Shown here one piece after another: positions 1 to 9,299 of a stretch of DNA of 64,000 nucleotides. The DNA is from Streptomyces chumphonensis. Lineage in GTDB: Bacteria; Actinomycetota; Actinomycetes; Streptomycetales; Streptomycetaceae. The translations under genes and the position numbers were made by a program. The stretch lies in contig NZ_JACXYU010000020.1 of NCBI RefSeq assembly GCF_014779715.1, forward strand, positions 31,411 to 95,410, written 5' to 3'. Under the pieces are notes generated by a model, which made no database searches, was not told the origin of the DNA, and worked only from the letters and a program-made list of their open reading frames with translations. Position 1 is the first letter of the stretch, and every line of letters begins with the position of its first letter.

Positions 1-509
1 CCCTCGCCGTGCCGGCTGCCGGGCTCCCCGTCGACGCCGTCCTCCACGGCGTCGCCCTCGGCGCCCTCGGCGTCGTCCGCGCCGTCCTCGCTGCCGGGCT
101 TGCGGTACGGGTCCGCCTCCCCGGCGAAGCGGGCTCCGGAGGCGGAGGCCCGGACCTGGGCGTCCGACTCCTTGGCGCGGGCGAGGAGGTCGTCGATGGT
201 GCGGGCGTTCTCCGGCAGGGCGTCCGGGACGAACGTCAGACTGGGCGTGAAGCGGACCCCGGTCTGCCGCCCGACCTCGGAGCGCAGGACGCCCTTGGCG
301 GACTCCAGGGCGGCGGCGGAGGCGGCGCGCTCGTCGTCGTCACCGTAGACGGTGTAGAAGACGGTGGCCTCCCGCAGGTCGCCGGTGACCCGGGTGTCGG
401 TGATCGTGACATAGCCGAGCCGCGGGTCCTTGATGCGCCGTTGCAGTGTCTCCGCGACGACGACCCGGATGCGGTCAGCCAGCTTGCGTGCCCGCGCGGT
501 GTCGGTCAT
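1..509 (-). CDS. rbfA: Ribosome-binding factor A, 3' end outside the window
   Basis: RbfA binds the 30S subunit and helps 16S rRNA 5'-end maturation and cold adaptation. The minus-strand frame starts at ATG 509 and stays open to base 1, so the C-terminus is missing. The N-terminus (MTDTARARKLADRIRVVVAE) and the following stretch containing IKDPRLGYVTITDT fit the family's KH-like fold. After about residue 120 it becomes an acidic, Gly/Asp/Glu-rich tail, as is usual in streptomycetes. It is the distal visible gene of the rimP-nusA-ylxR-infB-DUF503-rbfA series, all on the minus strand. Confidence 0.93.
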   Translation of the reverse strand, partial: MTDTARARKLADRIRVVVAETLQRRIKDPRLGYVTITDTRVTGDLREATVFYTVYGDDDERAASAAALESAKGVLRSEVGRQTGVRFTPSLTFVPDALPENARTIDDLLARAKESDAQVRASASGARFAGEADPYRKPGSEDGADDAEGAEGDAVEDGVDGEPGSRHGE

Positions 510-592
510 GTGATCACTCTTTCCGTTCGGTCAGTTCGTGTGCGTGCCGGGCCGGGCGGGCGGCCCGGCAGGGCGGTCGGGCTGTCGGGCGG

Positions 593-889
593 TCACTCAT
601 CGTCCTCGCCGTGGAAGCGCCGACGTACGGACAGCAGTTCGATCTCGGGCCGGCCGGCCACGAGGCGTTCGCAGTCGTCCATGACCGCGCCGGCGTGCGC
701 GGCGTCCCCGGAGACGACGGCGAGCCCGATCCGGGCCCGGCGCAGCAGATCCTGGTCGCCGACCTCGGCGACGCTGACGGCGAACCTGCGCTGGAGCTCC
801 GCGATGATCGGGCGCACGGCGGAGCGCTTCTGCTTCAGCGAGCGGACGTCGCCGAGCAGGAGGTCGAAGGACAGGGTCCCTACATACAT
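593..889 (-). CDS. DUF503 (YlxP-like) small protein
   Basis: A 98-residue protein starting MYVGTLSFDLLLGDVRSLKQ, which matches the DUF503/YlxP family normally found between infB and rbfA. The function is not firmly known; the position suggests a link with ribosome assembly or translation. The ferredoxin-like core is followed by a short acidic end. It starts at ATG 889, about 250 bases downstream of infB, with a terminator-like hairpin between them, so it may have its own promoter or depend on read-through. Confidence 0.85.
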   Translation of the reverse strand: MYVGTLSFDLLLGDVRSLKQKRSAVRPIIAELQRRFAVSVAEVGDQDLLRRARIGLAVVSGDAAHAGAVMDDCERLVAGRPEIELLSVRRRFHGEDDE

Positions 890-1044
890 GCGGTGCGGGT
901 CAGAGCCGACCCGTGAGGCCTCATCCGTTGGTCAACGGTCCGTGCGGAACACCTGAAACCGTACACGCACCCGGGGTGGTGCCTCGACGGGATATTCGCC
1001 GGACGCGCACCGGGGGCGCGGGGTGTGCGGCGGAGGGCCCGGGA

Positions 1045-1075
1045 CCGCCGGCCGAGCGGGTGGCTCGGCCGGCGG
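1045..1075 (-). terminator. Hairpin downstream of infB
   Basis: A perfect 13-bp inverted repeat (1045-1057 with 1063-1075) around a 5-base loop lies about 70 bases beyond the infB stop. As in many actinobacterial terminators there is no clear U-tract. It probably ends or attenuates infB transcription before the DUF503 gene. Confidence 0.5.
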
Positions 1076-1143
1076 CCCCGGGCCGGTGGCCGCACCGCGC
1101 CGGACGCCCCGGGGCGTCCGGCGGGTGGGTCACACGCACCACG

Positions 1144-4100
1144 TCACACGCGGGGCTTCTCCCGCATCTCGTAGGTGGCGATGACGTCGTCGACCTTGAT
1201 GTCGTTGTAGCTGCCGAGGTTGATACCGCCCTCGAAGCCTTCGCGGATCTCGGTGACGTCGTCCTTGAAGCGGCGCAGGCCCTCGATGTTGAGGCTCTCC
1301 GCGACGACCTTGCCGTCGCGCAGGAGGCGGGCCTTGGTGTTGCGCCGCACCTCGCCGGAGCGGATGAGGACACCCGCGATGTTCCCCAGCTTGGAGCTGC
1401 GGAAGACCTCGCGGATCTCCGCCGTGCCCAGCTCGACCTCTTCGTACTCGGGCTTGAGCATGCCCTTCAGGGCCGCCTCGATCTCCTCGATCGCCTGGTA
1501 GATGACCGAGTAGTAGCGGACGTCCACGCCCTCGCGCTCGGCCATCTGCGTCGCGCGGCCTTCGGCGCGGACGTTGAAGCCGATGACGATGGCGTCGGAG
1601 CCGGAGGCGAGGTTGATGTCCGACTCCGTGACCGCGCCGACGCCGCGGTGCAGGATGCGGATGTCGACCTCTTCGCCGACGTCGAGCTGGAGCAGCGAGG
1701 ACTCCAGTGCCTCGACGGAACCGGACGCGTCACCCTTGATGATGAGGTTGAGCTGCTCGACCTGGCCGGCCTTGAGCACCTTGTCCAGGTCCTCCAGGGA
1801 GACCCTGCGGGTGCGCTTGGCGAACGCCGCGTTCCGCTCGCGGGCGGCGCGCTTCTCGGCGATCTGGCGGGCGGTGCGGTCCTCGTCGACGACGAGGAAG
1901 TTGTCGCCCGCGCCCGGGACGTTCGTCAGACCCAGCACCAGGGCCGGCATGGAGGGGCCGGCCTCCTCGATGTTGTTGCCCTTGTCGTCGAGCATGGCGC
2001 GCACGCGGCCGTAGGCGTCGCCCACCACCATCGTGTCGCCGACGCGCAGGGTGCCGCGCTGGACCAGCACCGTCGCCACGGCGCCACGGCCGCGGTCGAG
2101 GTGGGCCTCGATGGCGATGCCCTGGGCGCCCTGCTCCGGGTTGGCCCGCAGGTCGAGGGAGGCGTCGGCGGTCAGGACGACGGCCTCCAGCAGGGAGTCG
2201 ATGTGCAGACCCTGCTTGGCGGAGATGTCGACGAACATCGTGTCGCCGCCGTACTCCTCGGCCACCAGCCCGTACTCGGTGAGCTGGCCGCGCACCTTGG
2301 TCGGGTCGGCGCCCTCGACGTCGATCTTGTTGACCGCGACGACGATCGGGACGTCGGCCGCCTTGGCGTGGTTGAGCGCCTCGATGGTCTGCGGCATCAC
2401 GCCGTCGTTCGCGGCGACGACCAGGATCGCGATGTCCGTGGACTTCGCACCGCGGGCACGCATGGCGGTGAACGCCTCGTGACCGGGGGTGTCGATGAAG
2501 GTGATCCGGCGGTCCTCGCCGTTGACCTCCGTCGCCGCCTGGTAGGCGCCGATGTGCTGGGTGATGCCGCCGGCCTCGCCCTCGATGACGTTCGTCTTGC
2601 GGATCGCGTCGAGCAGGCGGGTCTTGCCGTGGTCGACGTGACCCATGACGGTCACCACCGGCGGACGGGAGACCAGGGCCTCTTCGCCGCCCTCGTCCTC
2701 GCCGAACTCGATGTCGAAGGACTCGAGCAGCTCGCGGTCCTCCTCCTCCGGGCTGACGATCTGGACGACGTAGTTCATCTCCTCGCCGAGGAGCGCGAGC
2801 GTCTCGTCGGGGACGGACTGCGTGGCGGTGACCATCTCGCCCAGGTTGAACATGACCTGGACCAGCGACGCCGGGTTGGCGTTGATCTTCTCCGCGAAGT
2901 CCGTGAGAGAGGCACCACGCGACAGCCGGACGGTCTCGCCCTTGCCGCGCGGCAGCATCACGCCGCCGATCGAGGGCGCCTGCATCTGCTCGTACTCCTG
3001 GCGCCTCTGCCGCTTCGACTTGCGGCCGCGACGCGCCGGACCGCCGGGACGGCCGAACGCGCCCTGCGTGCCGCCACGGCCGCCGGGGCCGCCGGGACGA
3101 CCGGCGAAGCCGGGACGGCCACCGCCGCCGGGACGACCGGCGAAGCCGCCGCCACCGCCACCGGGACCGCCGGGACGACCGGCGAAGCCGCCGCCACCGG
3201 GGCGACCGCCGCCGCCGGGACGACCGCCGGGACCGCCGCCGGGACGACCGCCGCCGGGACCGCCGCGACCGGGGCCGGGACGCGGGCCGGCAGCGGGACG
3301 CTGCGGCATCATGCCCGGGTTGGGACGCGGGCCGCCGGGACGGGGACCGCCCTGGCCGGCACCCTGCGGACGGGGCATGTTGCCGGGGGTCGCACGGCCG
3401 CCGCCGGGGGCCTGCGGGCGCGGGCCCGCCTGGCCGCCGGGGCCGGGACGGGCGCCACCGGGCTTCGGGGCGCCGCCGCCGGGGCGGGGAGCCTGCGGGC
3501 GGGCCATGCCGGTGTTGCTGCCGGAGGTGAAGGGGTTGTTGCCCGGACGGGGACCGGTCGAGCGTCCGCCCGACTTGGGGCCCGAGGCCGCCGGCTTCGG
3601 GGCGCCGGGCTTGGGCGCGCCGGGACGGGCGCCACCGGGCTTCGGCGGCGTCTGACCCGCCGGGGGCGCGGTGAACTCGGGGCGCGACGGCGCCGGCTTC
3701 GGGGCGCCGGGGCGGGCACCGCCGGGCTTGGGCGCCGTGCCGGGCCGGGGCGCGGCGGGACGGCCCGCGTCCGCGGCCGGGCGGGTGGCCTCGGCGCTGG
3801 GGCGCACGGCCTCCTCGGCCGGCTTGGCGGCCTCGGCGGGCTTGACCGGCTCCGGGCCGGGCTTCGGGGCGCCGGGGCGCGGGGCACCCGGCTTCGGGGC
3901 GCCCGGACGGGCACCCGGCTTGGGGGCACCCGGCTTGGGTGCCGCTGATGTGGGGGCCGCCGGCTTCGCGGCGGGCTTCTGCGACTTCCTGGCGCCGCCG
4001 CCGGACGCGTCCAACGCGTCGGTCAGCCTGCGCACCACCGGCGCCTCGATCGTCGAGGACGCCGAACGGACGAATTCACCGAGTTCTTGGAGCTTGGCCA

Positions 4101-4161
4101 TGACGACCTTGCTTTCCACTCCAAGCTCTTTGGCGAGCTCGTATACCCGGACCTTAGCCAC
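1144..4161 (-). CDS. infB: Translation initiation factor IF-2
   Basis: IF-2 is the GTPase that places initiator fMet-tRNA on the 30S subunit and promotes subunit joining. At 1005 residues it has the long actinobacterial form. The N-terminus (MAKVRVYELAKELGVESKVV) is the IF2_N domain. Residues about 50-380 are a low-complexity Pro/Ala/Lys region that turns into Gly-Arg-Pro-rich repeats. The G domain shows the P-loop in VTVMGHVDHGKT, then DTPGHEAF and NKID, followed by domains II-IV. The ATG at 4161 fits the family. The low-complexity part produces long spurious frames on the other strand. Confidence 0.97.
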   Translation of the reverse strand: MAKVRVYELAKELGVESKVVMAKLQELGEFVRSASSTIEAPVVRRLTDALDASGGGARKSQKPAAKPAAPTSAAPKPGAPKPGARPGAPKPGAPRPGAPKPGPEPVKPAEAAKPAEEAVRPSAEATRPAADAGRPAAPRPGTAPKPGGARPGAPKPAPSRPEFTAPPAGQTPPKPGGARPGAPKPGAPKPAASGPKSGGRSTGPRPGNNPFTSGSNTGMARPQAPRPGGGAPKPGGARPGPGGQAGPRPQAPGGGRATPGNMPRPQGAGQGGPRPGGPRPNPGMMPQRPAAGPRPGPGRGGPGGGRPGGGPGGRPGGGGRPGGGGFAGRPGGPGGGGGGFAGRPGGGGRPGFAGRPGGPGGRGGTQGAFGRPGGPARRGRKSKRQRRQEYEQMQAPSIGGVMLPRGKGETVRLSRGASLTDFAEKINANPASLVQVMFNLGEMVTATQSVPDETLALLGEEMNYVVQIVSPEEEDRELLESFDIEFGEDEGGEEALVSRPPVVTVMGHVDHGKTRLLDAIRKTNVIEGEAGGITQHIGAYQAATEVNGEDRRITFIDTPGHEAFTAMRARGAKSTDIAILVVAANDGVMPQTIEALNHAKAADVPIVVAVNKIDVEGADPTKVRGQLTEYGLVAEEYGGDTMFVDISAKQGLHIDSLLEAVVLTADASLDLRANPEQGAQGIAIEAHLDRGRGAVATVLVQRGTLRVGDTMVVGDAYGRVRAMLDDKGNNIEEAGPSMPALVLGLTNVPGAGDNFLVVDEDRTARQIAEKRAARERNAAFAKRTRRVSLEDLDKVLKAGQVEQLNLIIKGDASGSVEALESSLLQLDVGEEVDIRILHRGVGAVTESDINLASGSDAIVIGFNVRAEGRATQMAEREGVDVRYYSVIYQAIEEIEAALKGMLKPEYEEVELGTAEIREVFRSSKLGNIAGVLIRSGEVRRNTKARLLRDGKVVAESLNIEGLRRFKDDVTEIREGFEGGINLGSYNDIKVDDVIATYEMREKPRV

Positions 4162-4323
4162 TTCGCTCCTTAGACGGTCCGGGGTGGTCGTCCGCCGGAC
4201 CTTCGCTACTTATGCATGGGCGTACTCATCGCGTACTCATCGAGTGCTCATCGCAATCTCGACCTACTTCCGACTCGCGAGGTACCTCGTCCGCACGACC
4301 GTCCGCGCGGACCTTTTACGTTC

Positions 4324-4644
4324 TTACGGTGTTGCGTTGTGCTCGGTGTCCCCGGCCTCCCGGGACGCCCGCTCCACGTACCGGCGCAGTTGCTCCGTTC
4401 CGAGCGGACCGGGACCTCCCGTGACCCGGAAGGCCCGCGGGAACGCCCGGCGCCGGAGCGCCAGATCGCAGCAGGCGAGGCTGGGATGCAGGTACGCACC
4501 CCGGCCGGGCAGCGTACCGCGAAGATCGGGGACGCATTCGCCCTCGATCACCACCACACGCAGCAGGTCGGCCTTGGCCGATCGTCCCCGGCACCCCACG
4601 CAGGTGCGCTCGGGGCAGGCTGGGTCACGTGTGCGGCCAGACAC
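4324..4644 (-). CDS. ylxR: YlxR family RNA-binding protein
   Basis: A 106-residue protein of the YlxR/DUF448 family, encoded between nusA and infB in most bacteria. The signature ERTCVGCRGR is near the N-terminus, then a GRGAYLHPSLACCDLALRR stretch, which is the conserved basic face thought to bind nucleic acid. Homologues elsewhere act as nucleoid-associated or RNA-binding regulators, so the exact role here is not defined. It lies about 146 bases after nusA and 162 bases before infB, within the same operon. Confidence 0.9.
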   Translation of the reverse strand: MSGRTRDPACPERTCVGCRGRSAKADLLRVVVIEGECVPDLRGTLPGRGAYLHPSLACCDLALRRRAFPRAFRVTGGPGPLGTEQLRRYVERASREAGDTEHNATP

Positions 4645-4790
4645 CGTCTCAGTCTACCTCCCCGCGTGCGGTTCCCCTTGGCGGGGGGTGACGACGCGAT
4701 AGCGGATACGGACGGCGGAGTGTTCCCCGCCGCCGGGCCCTGCCGGACCGCCTCCGCGCTCGGCGGGGCGGCCCGGTCGGCGGGGCGGCG

Positions 4791-5822
4791 TCAGACGCCG
4801 GCCGCCTCCCCCGGAGCCGTGCCGGAGTCCTCACCGGACTCCTCGCCGGGCGTCCGGTCGGGGCGGATGTCGATGCGCCAGCCGGTGAGGCGGGCGGCGA
4901 GCCGGGCGTTCTGCCCCTCCTTGCCGATGGCCAGCGAGAGCTGGTAGTCGGGCACGGTGACCCGGGCCGACCGCGCAACCTCGTCGACGACCTCGACGCG
5001 GCTCACGCGAGCGGGCGACAGCGCGTTGGCGACCAGCTCGGCGGGGTCGTCCGACCAGTCGACGATGTCGATCTTCTCGCCGTGCAACTCGGCCATGACG
5101 TTGCGCACCCGGCCGCCCATGGGTCCGATGCAGGCGCCCTTGGCGTTGAGTCCCGCACGGGTGGAACGCACCGCGATCTTGGTGCGGTGGCCGGCCTCGC
5201 GGGCGATGGCCGCGATCTCCACCGAGCCGTCGGCGATCTCCGGCACCTCCAGCGCGAACAGCTTGCGCACGAGGTTGGGGTGGGTGCGCGAGAGGGTGAC
5301 GGAGGCCCCGCGCACGCCCTTGGCCACCCGCACGACGTAGGACCGCAGCCGGGTGCCGTGCCGGTAGACCTCACCGGGCACCTGCTCCTGCGGCGGCAGG
5401 ATGGCCTCCATCTTCCCGATGTCGACCAGGACGCTCTTGGGGTCCTTGCCCTGCTGGACGACGCCGGTCACGATGTCGCCCTCGCGCCCGGCGTACTCGC
5501 CGAAGGTGACCTCCTCCTCCGCGTCCCGCAGGCGCTGGAGGATGACCTGCTTGGCGGTCGTGGCGGCGATCCGGCCGAAGCCCGTCGGGGTGTCGTCGAA
5601 CTCGCGGGGCTCCTGGCCCTCGGCGAGGTCGGCCGCGTCCTCCTTGGCCCACACCGTCACGTGGCCGCTGTCGCGGTTCAGCTCGACGCGGGCGTGCCGA
5701 CGGCTGCCCTCGGTGCGGTGGTAGGCGATGAGCAGCGCCGCCTCGATCGCCTCGACCAGCAGGTCGAAGGAGACCTCCTTCTCCCGGACCAGTCCCCGCA
5801 GGGCGCTCATGTCGATGTCCAC
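4791..5822 (-). CDS. nusA: Transcription elongation/termination factor NusA
   Basis: NusA binds RNA polymerase and nascent RNA and modulates pausing, termination and antitermination. The 343-residue protein has an N-terminal polymerase-binding domain (MDIDMSALRGLVREKEVSFD), an S1 domain around residues 125-195 (REGDIVTGVVQQGKDPKSVL), and two KH domains with GACIGPMGGRVRNV and LAIGKEGQNARLAA. It ends in an acidic tail without the two C-terminal repeats of E. coli NusA, which is normal for actinobacteria. Only two bases separate it from the rimP stop, indicating translational coupling. Confidence 0.96.
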   Translation of the reverse strand: MDIDMSALRGLVREKEVSFDLLVEAIEAALLIAYHRTEGSRRHARVELNRDSGHVTVWAKEDAADLAEGQEPREFDDTPTGFGRIAATTAKQVILQRLRDAEEEVTFGEYAGREGDIVTGVVQQGKDPKSVLVDIGKMEAILPPQEQVPGEVYRHGTRLRSYVVRVAKGVRGASVTLSRTHPNLVRKLFALEVPEIADGSVEIAAIAREAGHRTKIAVRSTRAGLNAKGACIGPMGGRVRNVMAELHGEKIDIVDWSDDPAELVANALSPARVSRVEVVDEVARSARVTVPDYQLSLAIGKEGQNARLAARLTGWRIDIRPDRTPGEESGEDSGTAPGEAAGV

Positions 5823-5824
5823 GG

Positions 5825-6376
5825 CTACGCCTCCCCGTCACTCTCGTTGTCGTTGCTGTCGTTGCTGTCGTTGCCGCCCCGTGCCGCGTCCTCGGGGGCG
5901 GCGGGGCGGTTGAACTCGATCTCGACCCGCGCCCTGGCGATCTCGCCGAACTCCACGCGCCGCCGGGTGGGCTTGCGCCCCTTCACTCCGGGCACCTCCA
6001 GGTCGAGGCCGCTCGCGTCGACGGCCAGCAGGCGGGCCGTGAGGTCGCCGCCTTCGTGCAGCCGGGCGGTGATCAGTCGGCCGACGGCGCGGCGGTAGTG
6101 CCGCGGCTCGGTCAGCGGACGGTCGGCGCCGGGGGAGGTGACTTCGAGGACGTAGGGGGCCGAGCCCATCGGGTCGTCCTCGTCCAGGGCGGCGGAGGCG
6201 GCCCGGCTCAGTTCGGCGCAGGCGTCGAGTCGGACGCCTGCGTCGGAGTCCACGACGACGCGCAGGACGCGGCGCTTGCCGGCCGGCGTGACGGTGAGTT
6301 CTTCGAGATCCAGCCCGCGCTCGGTGACGAGCGGCTCCAGCAGCCCGCGCAGCCGATCGATCTGGGTGGTGCTCAT
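5825..6376 (-). CDS. rimP: Ribosome maturation factor RimP
   Basis: RimP takes part in 30S subunit maturation. The 183-residue protein starts MSTTQIDRLRGLLEPLVTER and contains the family features RVVVDSDAGVRLDACAELSR and YVLEVTSPGADRPL, then a C-terminal SH3-like half and an acidic Asn/Asp/Ser-rich tail. It is the first gene of the nusA-infB operon. The upstream 300 bases hold the divergent promoter region shared with the lipoprotein gene. Confidence 0.95.
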   Translation of the reverse strand: MSTTQIDRLRGLLEPLVTERGLDLEELTVTPAGKRRVLRVVVDSDAGVRLDACAELSRAASAALDEDDPMGSAPYVLEVTSPGADRPLTEPRHYRRAVGRLITARLHEGGDLTARLLAVDASGLDLEVPGVKGRKPTRRRVEFGEIARARVEIEFNRPAAPEDAARGGNDSNDSNDNESDGEA

Positions 6377-6687
6377 CCGGGTGACTCCTCGGCCGCGTGT
6401 GCTGTTGTCAGGGGTGGTTCGGTGACGCTCGGGGGACGCTCGGTGACGGTCGAACGCCGCCGTGACGGCCGGGCCGACCGCCGCGCGCCTCTCGGCGTGT
6501 CCGGCTACAGCCTAGCGCGTCGCGTCGACCGTGCCGGACGCCCGGCGCCGGTCGGGTGCCCGCCCCGCCGCCGCTCGGGTGCCTGCCGGGGGCACGCCGG
6601 GGAGGCCGGTCGGAGCCGGTGGGGGCGCCGGGTACGCTCACGGCACGGTGATCAACTGTTCTGGTCCCGCTCCTCCTGCCGACGATC
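6377..6687. promoter_or_regulatory. Divergent intergenic region between rimP and the lipoprotein gene
   Basis: This 311-base stretch separates two divergent genes and must carry promoters for both. A minus-strand TAGGCT at 6514-6509 resembles a streptomycete -10 box, but no convincing -35 box was found. No other structure is supported. Confidence 0.35.
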
Positions 6688-7236
6688 TTGCCTGTGGGGT
6701 GTCACGTGGTGCCGCTTCCGCCCGGACCGCCCTCCAGACGCAGCCTCCTGCGCACCGGCGCCGCCGGTCTGACCGGCCTCGGTGCGGTGGGGGCGCTCGC
6801 CCTCACCACCGGCTGCTCGGGCGGGGACCGCGCGGAGCGGGAACGTCGGGCGGCCGAACGCGGTGCCCGGCTGCGGCGCGCGGCGGCGGCGGACAGCGCC
6901 GTCCTGCTGCGCCGGTACGACGCGACGAGCGCCGCCCACCCCGACCTCGCCGCACGGTTGGCGCCGCTGCGGGCGGACGTCCTGCGGCACGCCGAGGCGT
7001 TCGGCGACGGGCGGCGGGGCGGCCCGGACGCGAGTCCCCCGCCCGGCGCGGAGGTGCCCAAGGAGCGGGCGGCGGCGCTCGCGGAGCTGGCGGGTGCCGA
7101 ACGCCGCACCGCGCGGGAGCGGATGCGGGCCCTGGCGGACGCCCCGCCGGAGCTGGCCAGACTGCTGGCGTCCGTGGCGGCGTCCGGCGAGGTGCACGCG
7201 TTCCTGCTGGGCGAGGCGACGGGCGGGGGCGCCTGA
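6688..7236 (+). CDS. Putative Tat-type lipoprotein
   Basis: A small secreted lipoprotein of unknown function. After a short N-terminus come SRRSLLRTGAAGL (twin-arginine-like), a hydrophobic segment and the lipobox-like ALTTGCSGG near residue 40, so the mature protein should be anchored through that cysteine. The rest is Ala/Arg-rich and helical. The listed start is TTG 6688; GTG at 6694 or 6706 is also possible. It overlaps the next gene by one base, which suggests the pair works together. Confidence 0.7.
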   Translation: MPVGCHVVPLPPGPPSRRSLLRTGAAGLTGLGAVGALALTTGCSGGDRAERERRAAERGARLRRAAAADSAVLLRRYDATSAAHPDLAARLAPLRADVLRHAEAFGDGRRGGPDASPPPGAEVPKERAAALAELAGAERRTARERMRALADAPPELARLLASVAASGEVHAFLLGEATGGGA

Positions 7237-7724
7237 TGACGGAGACGCGGCGGTCGGAGAAGGAGCACGCGGGCGTGCTGGCGGCGCTCCAGGCGGCGCT
7301 GGCGGCCGAGCACGCGGCGGTGTACGGCTACGGCGTGGTGGGCGCGCGGACGGACGCGGACGGACGCCGGGCGGCGCGGGAGGCGCACACCGCGCACCGG
7401 GCCCGCCGCGACGCGCTGGCCCGGGCCGTGCGGGAGCTGGGCGGGACACCGACGGCGGCGGCGGCCGGGTACGTCCTGCCGTACGCGGTGCCGGACGCGG
7501 CGACGGCGGCGCGGTTCGCCGCCGAGTTGGAGGACCGGGTCGCCGGGGTGTACGCGGATCTGGTGCGTGCGGGAACCGGGGAGCGGCGGCGGGAGGCCGC
7601 CGGGGCGCTGCGCGAAGCGGCCCTCCGGGCGGCGCGCTGGCGCGGTGGCGGCGTAGCCTTCCCTGGTCTTGCCGAACGCACGGCCGACGCCCGGAGCGGG
7701 GGCGGTGCGGACGGCGGCCGGTGA
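7236..7724 (+). CDS. Ferritin-like (DUF4439-type) protein
   Basis: A 162-residue, Ala-rich, all-helical protein with the pattern LQAALAAEHAAVYGYGVVGA near the start and repeated EAHTAHRARRDAL-type helices, resembling the ferritin-like DUF4439 family. It has no signal peptide of its own. ATG 7236 overlaps the stop of the upstream lipoprotein gene. The His/Glu pairs might bind a metal, but this cannot be shown here. The function is unknown. Confidence 0.7.
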   Translation: MTETRRSEKEHAGVLAALQAALAAEHAAVYGYGVVGARTDADGRRAAREAHTAHRARRDALARAVRELGGTPTAAAAGYVLPYAVPDAATAARFAAELEDRVAGVYADLVRAGTGERRREAAGALREAALRAARWRGGGVAFPGLAERTADARSGGGADGGR

Positions 7725-7785
7725 CCACCCCGCGGTGGCCCGGCGACGGGCGATTCGACGACCGACGGAAAGGCACCGCCAGCAC

Positions 7786-8691
7786 ATGGCCTCCGTTCTT
7801 CCCCCGCCCCCGCCACAGCGGCTGGTCCGCGCCCTGGGCCCGGACCACCCCTGGCTCGCCGGACTTCCGGCGCTGTCGCAACGGCTGCTGGAGCAGTGGG
7901 AGCTGACGCCGGAGCGGACGGTGCTGCCGGGGGGCCGGACCAGTGTGGTGGTGCTGGTGCGGCAGGCCGACGGCCGTCCGGCGGCGCTGAAGCTGTGTGC
8001 GCCGAGCGGCGCGGGGGCCCGTGCGGAGGCCGCGGCGCTGACCCGTTGGGACGGCCTGGGAGCGGTCCGGTCGCTGCGCTCCGACACGGCGGCGGGGGCC
8101 CTGCTGCTGGAGCGGCTGCACGGGGAGGTCTCGCTGCGGTCGCTGCCCGAGGACAAGGCGATGCTGGAGTCGAGCTCGGCGGTCCGGCGGCTGTGGGTGC
8201 CGCCCGAGGCGGGCGGGTTCGCGTTCACCACGGTGGCCGAGCACACCGGCGCGGAGGTGGAGCGGGTCCTCGGCCGGGCGCCGGACGACGTCCGTCCGCT
8301 GGTGGACGCGGCGCTGGCGGTGCGGGACGAACTGCTGGCCGACGCCCCGGAGGGCGTGCTGCTGCACGGTGACTTCCGGCAGGGCGCGGTGCTGGCGTCG
8401 GACGCCGACCGCTCGCCGTGGCTGGCCGTCGGTCCGGAACCGCTGGTCGGCGAGCCGGCGTTCGACCTGGCCCGGCTCGCCCGCGACCGGCTGCACGATC
8501 TGGTGGCCTCCCCCGGTGCGGCGGCGGCCACGCGGCGGCGCGTGCAGCGGCTGGCCGACTCGTTGGACGTGGACCGGGAGCGGCTGCGCGGCTGGGCGCT
8601 GTACCGGGCCGTGGAGTCGGGCGTGCGGCACGTCCTGGCCGGGGACCGGGAGGACGGCGAGCTGCTGCTGGAGTTCGCGGCCTGGCTGTGA
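7786..8691 (+). CDS. Aminoglycoside/hydroxyurea-type phosphotransferase family protein
   Basis: A 301-residue kinase-fold protein. Visible features are the GRTSVVVLVRQADGRPAALK nucleotide-binding lobe, LLHGDFRQGAVL as the Brenner-type catalytic loop (HGDxxxxN-like, with Q/A variation) and VGPEPLVGEPAFDLARL as the metal-binding DP-type segment. This matches the APH(6)/streptomycin-hydroxyurea phosphotransferase family. The chromosomal substrate is unknown. ATG 7786 lies in a favourable context 61 bases after the ferritin-like gene. It is a conserved neighbour of rimP-nusA in streptomycetes rather than part of the biosynthetic cluster. Confidence 0.75.
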   Translation: MASVLPPPPPQRLVRALGPDHPWLAGLPALSQRLLEQWELTPERTVLPGGRTSVVVLVRQADGRPAALKLCAPSGAGARAEAAALTRWDGLGAVRSLRSDTAAGALLLERLHGEVSLRSLPEDKAMLESSSAVRRLWVPPEAGGFAFTTVAEHTGAEVERVLGRAPDDVRPLVDAALAVRDELLADAPEGVLLHGDFRQGAVLASDADRSPWLAVGPEPLVGEPAFDLARLARDRLHDLVASPGAAAATRRRVQRLADSLDVDRERLRGWALYRAVESGVRHVLAGDREDGELLLEFAAWL

Positions 8692-8700
8692 CGGGGGTGC

Positions 8701-9243
8701 TCAGCGCCGCAGCCGGCGCAGCGGCAGCGGCGCGCCCATGACGGCGTAGGGCTGTGGTGCGCTGGGGAAGAGGACGCCGCGCGCGAGGTCGTGGTAGCCC
8801 AGCCGCCGGTAGAGGGCGCGCGCCGGGCTCTCGGTGTCGACGGCGGACAGGATCGAGTGCGACTGCGGGGCGTCGTCGGTGAGGGCGGTGATGAGCCGCA
8901 CCCCGAGGCCGTGCCGCTGGTGGGCGGGGTGGACGTGCAACTCCGTGATGGTGAAGGCGTGGTCGAGCCAGGCGTCGGTGCCCGCGCGGGTCAGGTAGGG
9001 CTCCACGACGGTGGACCACCACTGGGTCCGGTCGTTGGGCAGGCCGTACACGAAGCCGACGAGACGGCCCTCGCGGGTGGTCGCCCCGAGGGCGCGGGCA
9101 CCGGGCACGGTGAGGTGGCGCAGGACGATGGGGCGGCGGATGCCGATCTCCTCGTCGTTGAGGCCGAACGCCAGCGCCTGGACGGCCAGCGCCTCGTCCA
9201 CCCGGGCGGCCAGGTCGAGTGGTCCCACCTCCACGTCTGCCAT
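8701..9243 (-). CDS. GNAT family N-acetyltransferase
   Basis: A 180-residue acetyltransferase of the Gcn5 fold. The acetyl-CoA binding motif is in the segment VHPAHQRHGLGVRLI, followed by a typical ALYRRLGY C-terminal motif. The substrate is unknown. It is convergent with the phosphotransferase gene, nine bases away. It is the last housekeeping gene before the biosynthetic cluster begins. Confidence 0.85.
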   Translation of the reverse strand: MADVEVGPLDLAARVDEALAVQALAFGLNDEEIGIRRPIVLRHLTVPGARALGATTREGRLVGFVYGLPNDRTQWWSTVVEPYLTRAGTDAWLDHAFTITELHVHPAHQRHGLGVRLITALTDDAPQSHSILSAVDTESPARALYRRLGYHDLARGVLFPSAPQPYAVMGAPLPLRRLRR

Positions 9244-9279
9244 GGTCAGAGCCTACTGGGGGCACGGGCCGCGGTGCGG

Positions 9280-9299
9280 CCGGCCGGCGCCCCGGCCGG
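9280..9299 (-). terminator. GC-rich hairpin downstream of the FAD monooxygenase
   Basis: A perfect 8-bp inverted repeat (9280-9287 with 9292-9299) around 4 bases lies about 57 bases after the monooxygenase stop. It can end transcription from the cluster side. It lies inside a 21-base sequence repeated at 40471-40491. Confidence 0.4.

Noticed and set aside
913..3948. A 1011-residue plus-strand open frame opposite infB
   Set aside because: It is the antisense of IF-2; composition is repetitive (runs of Thr, Ala, Gly) and it shows no family motif.
3040..3960. Repeats in the infB 5' half as a possible CRISPR or satellite array
   Set aside because: They are in-frame codon repeats for Gly-Arg-Pro-rich segments of IF-2, with no spacers.
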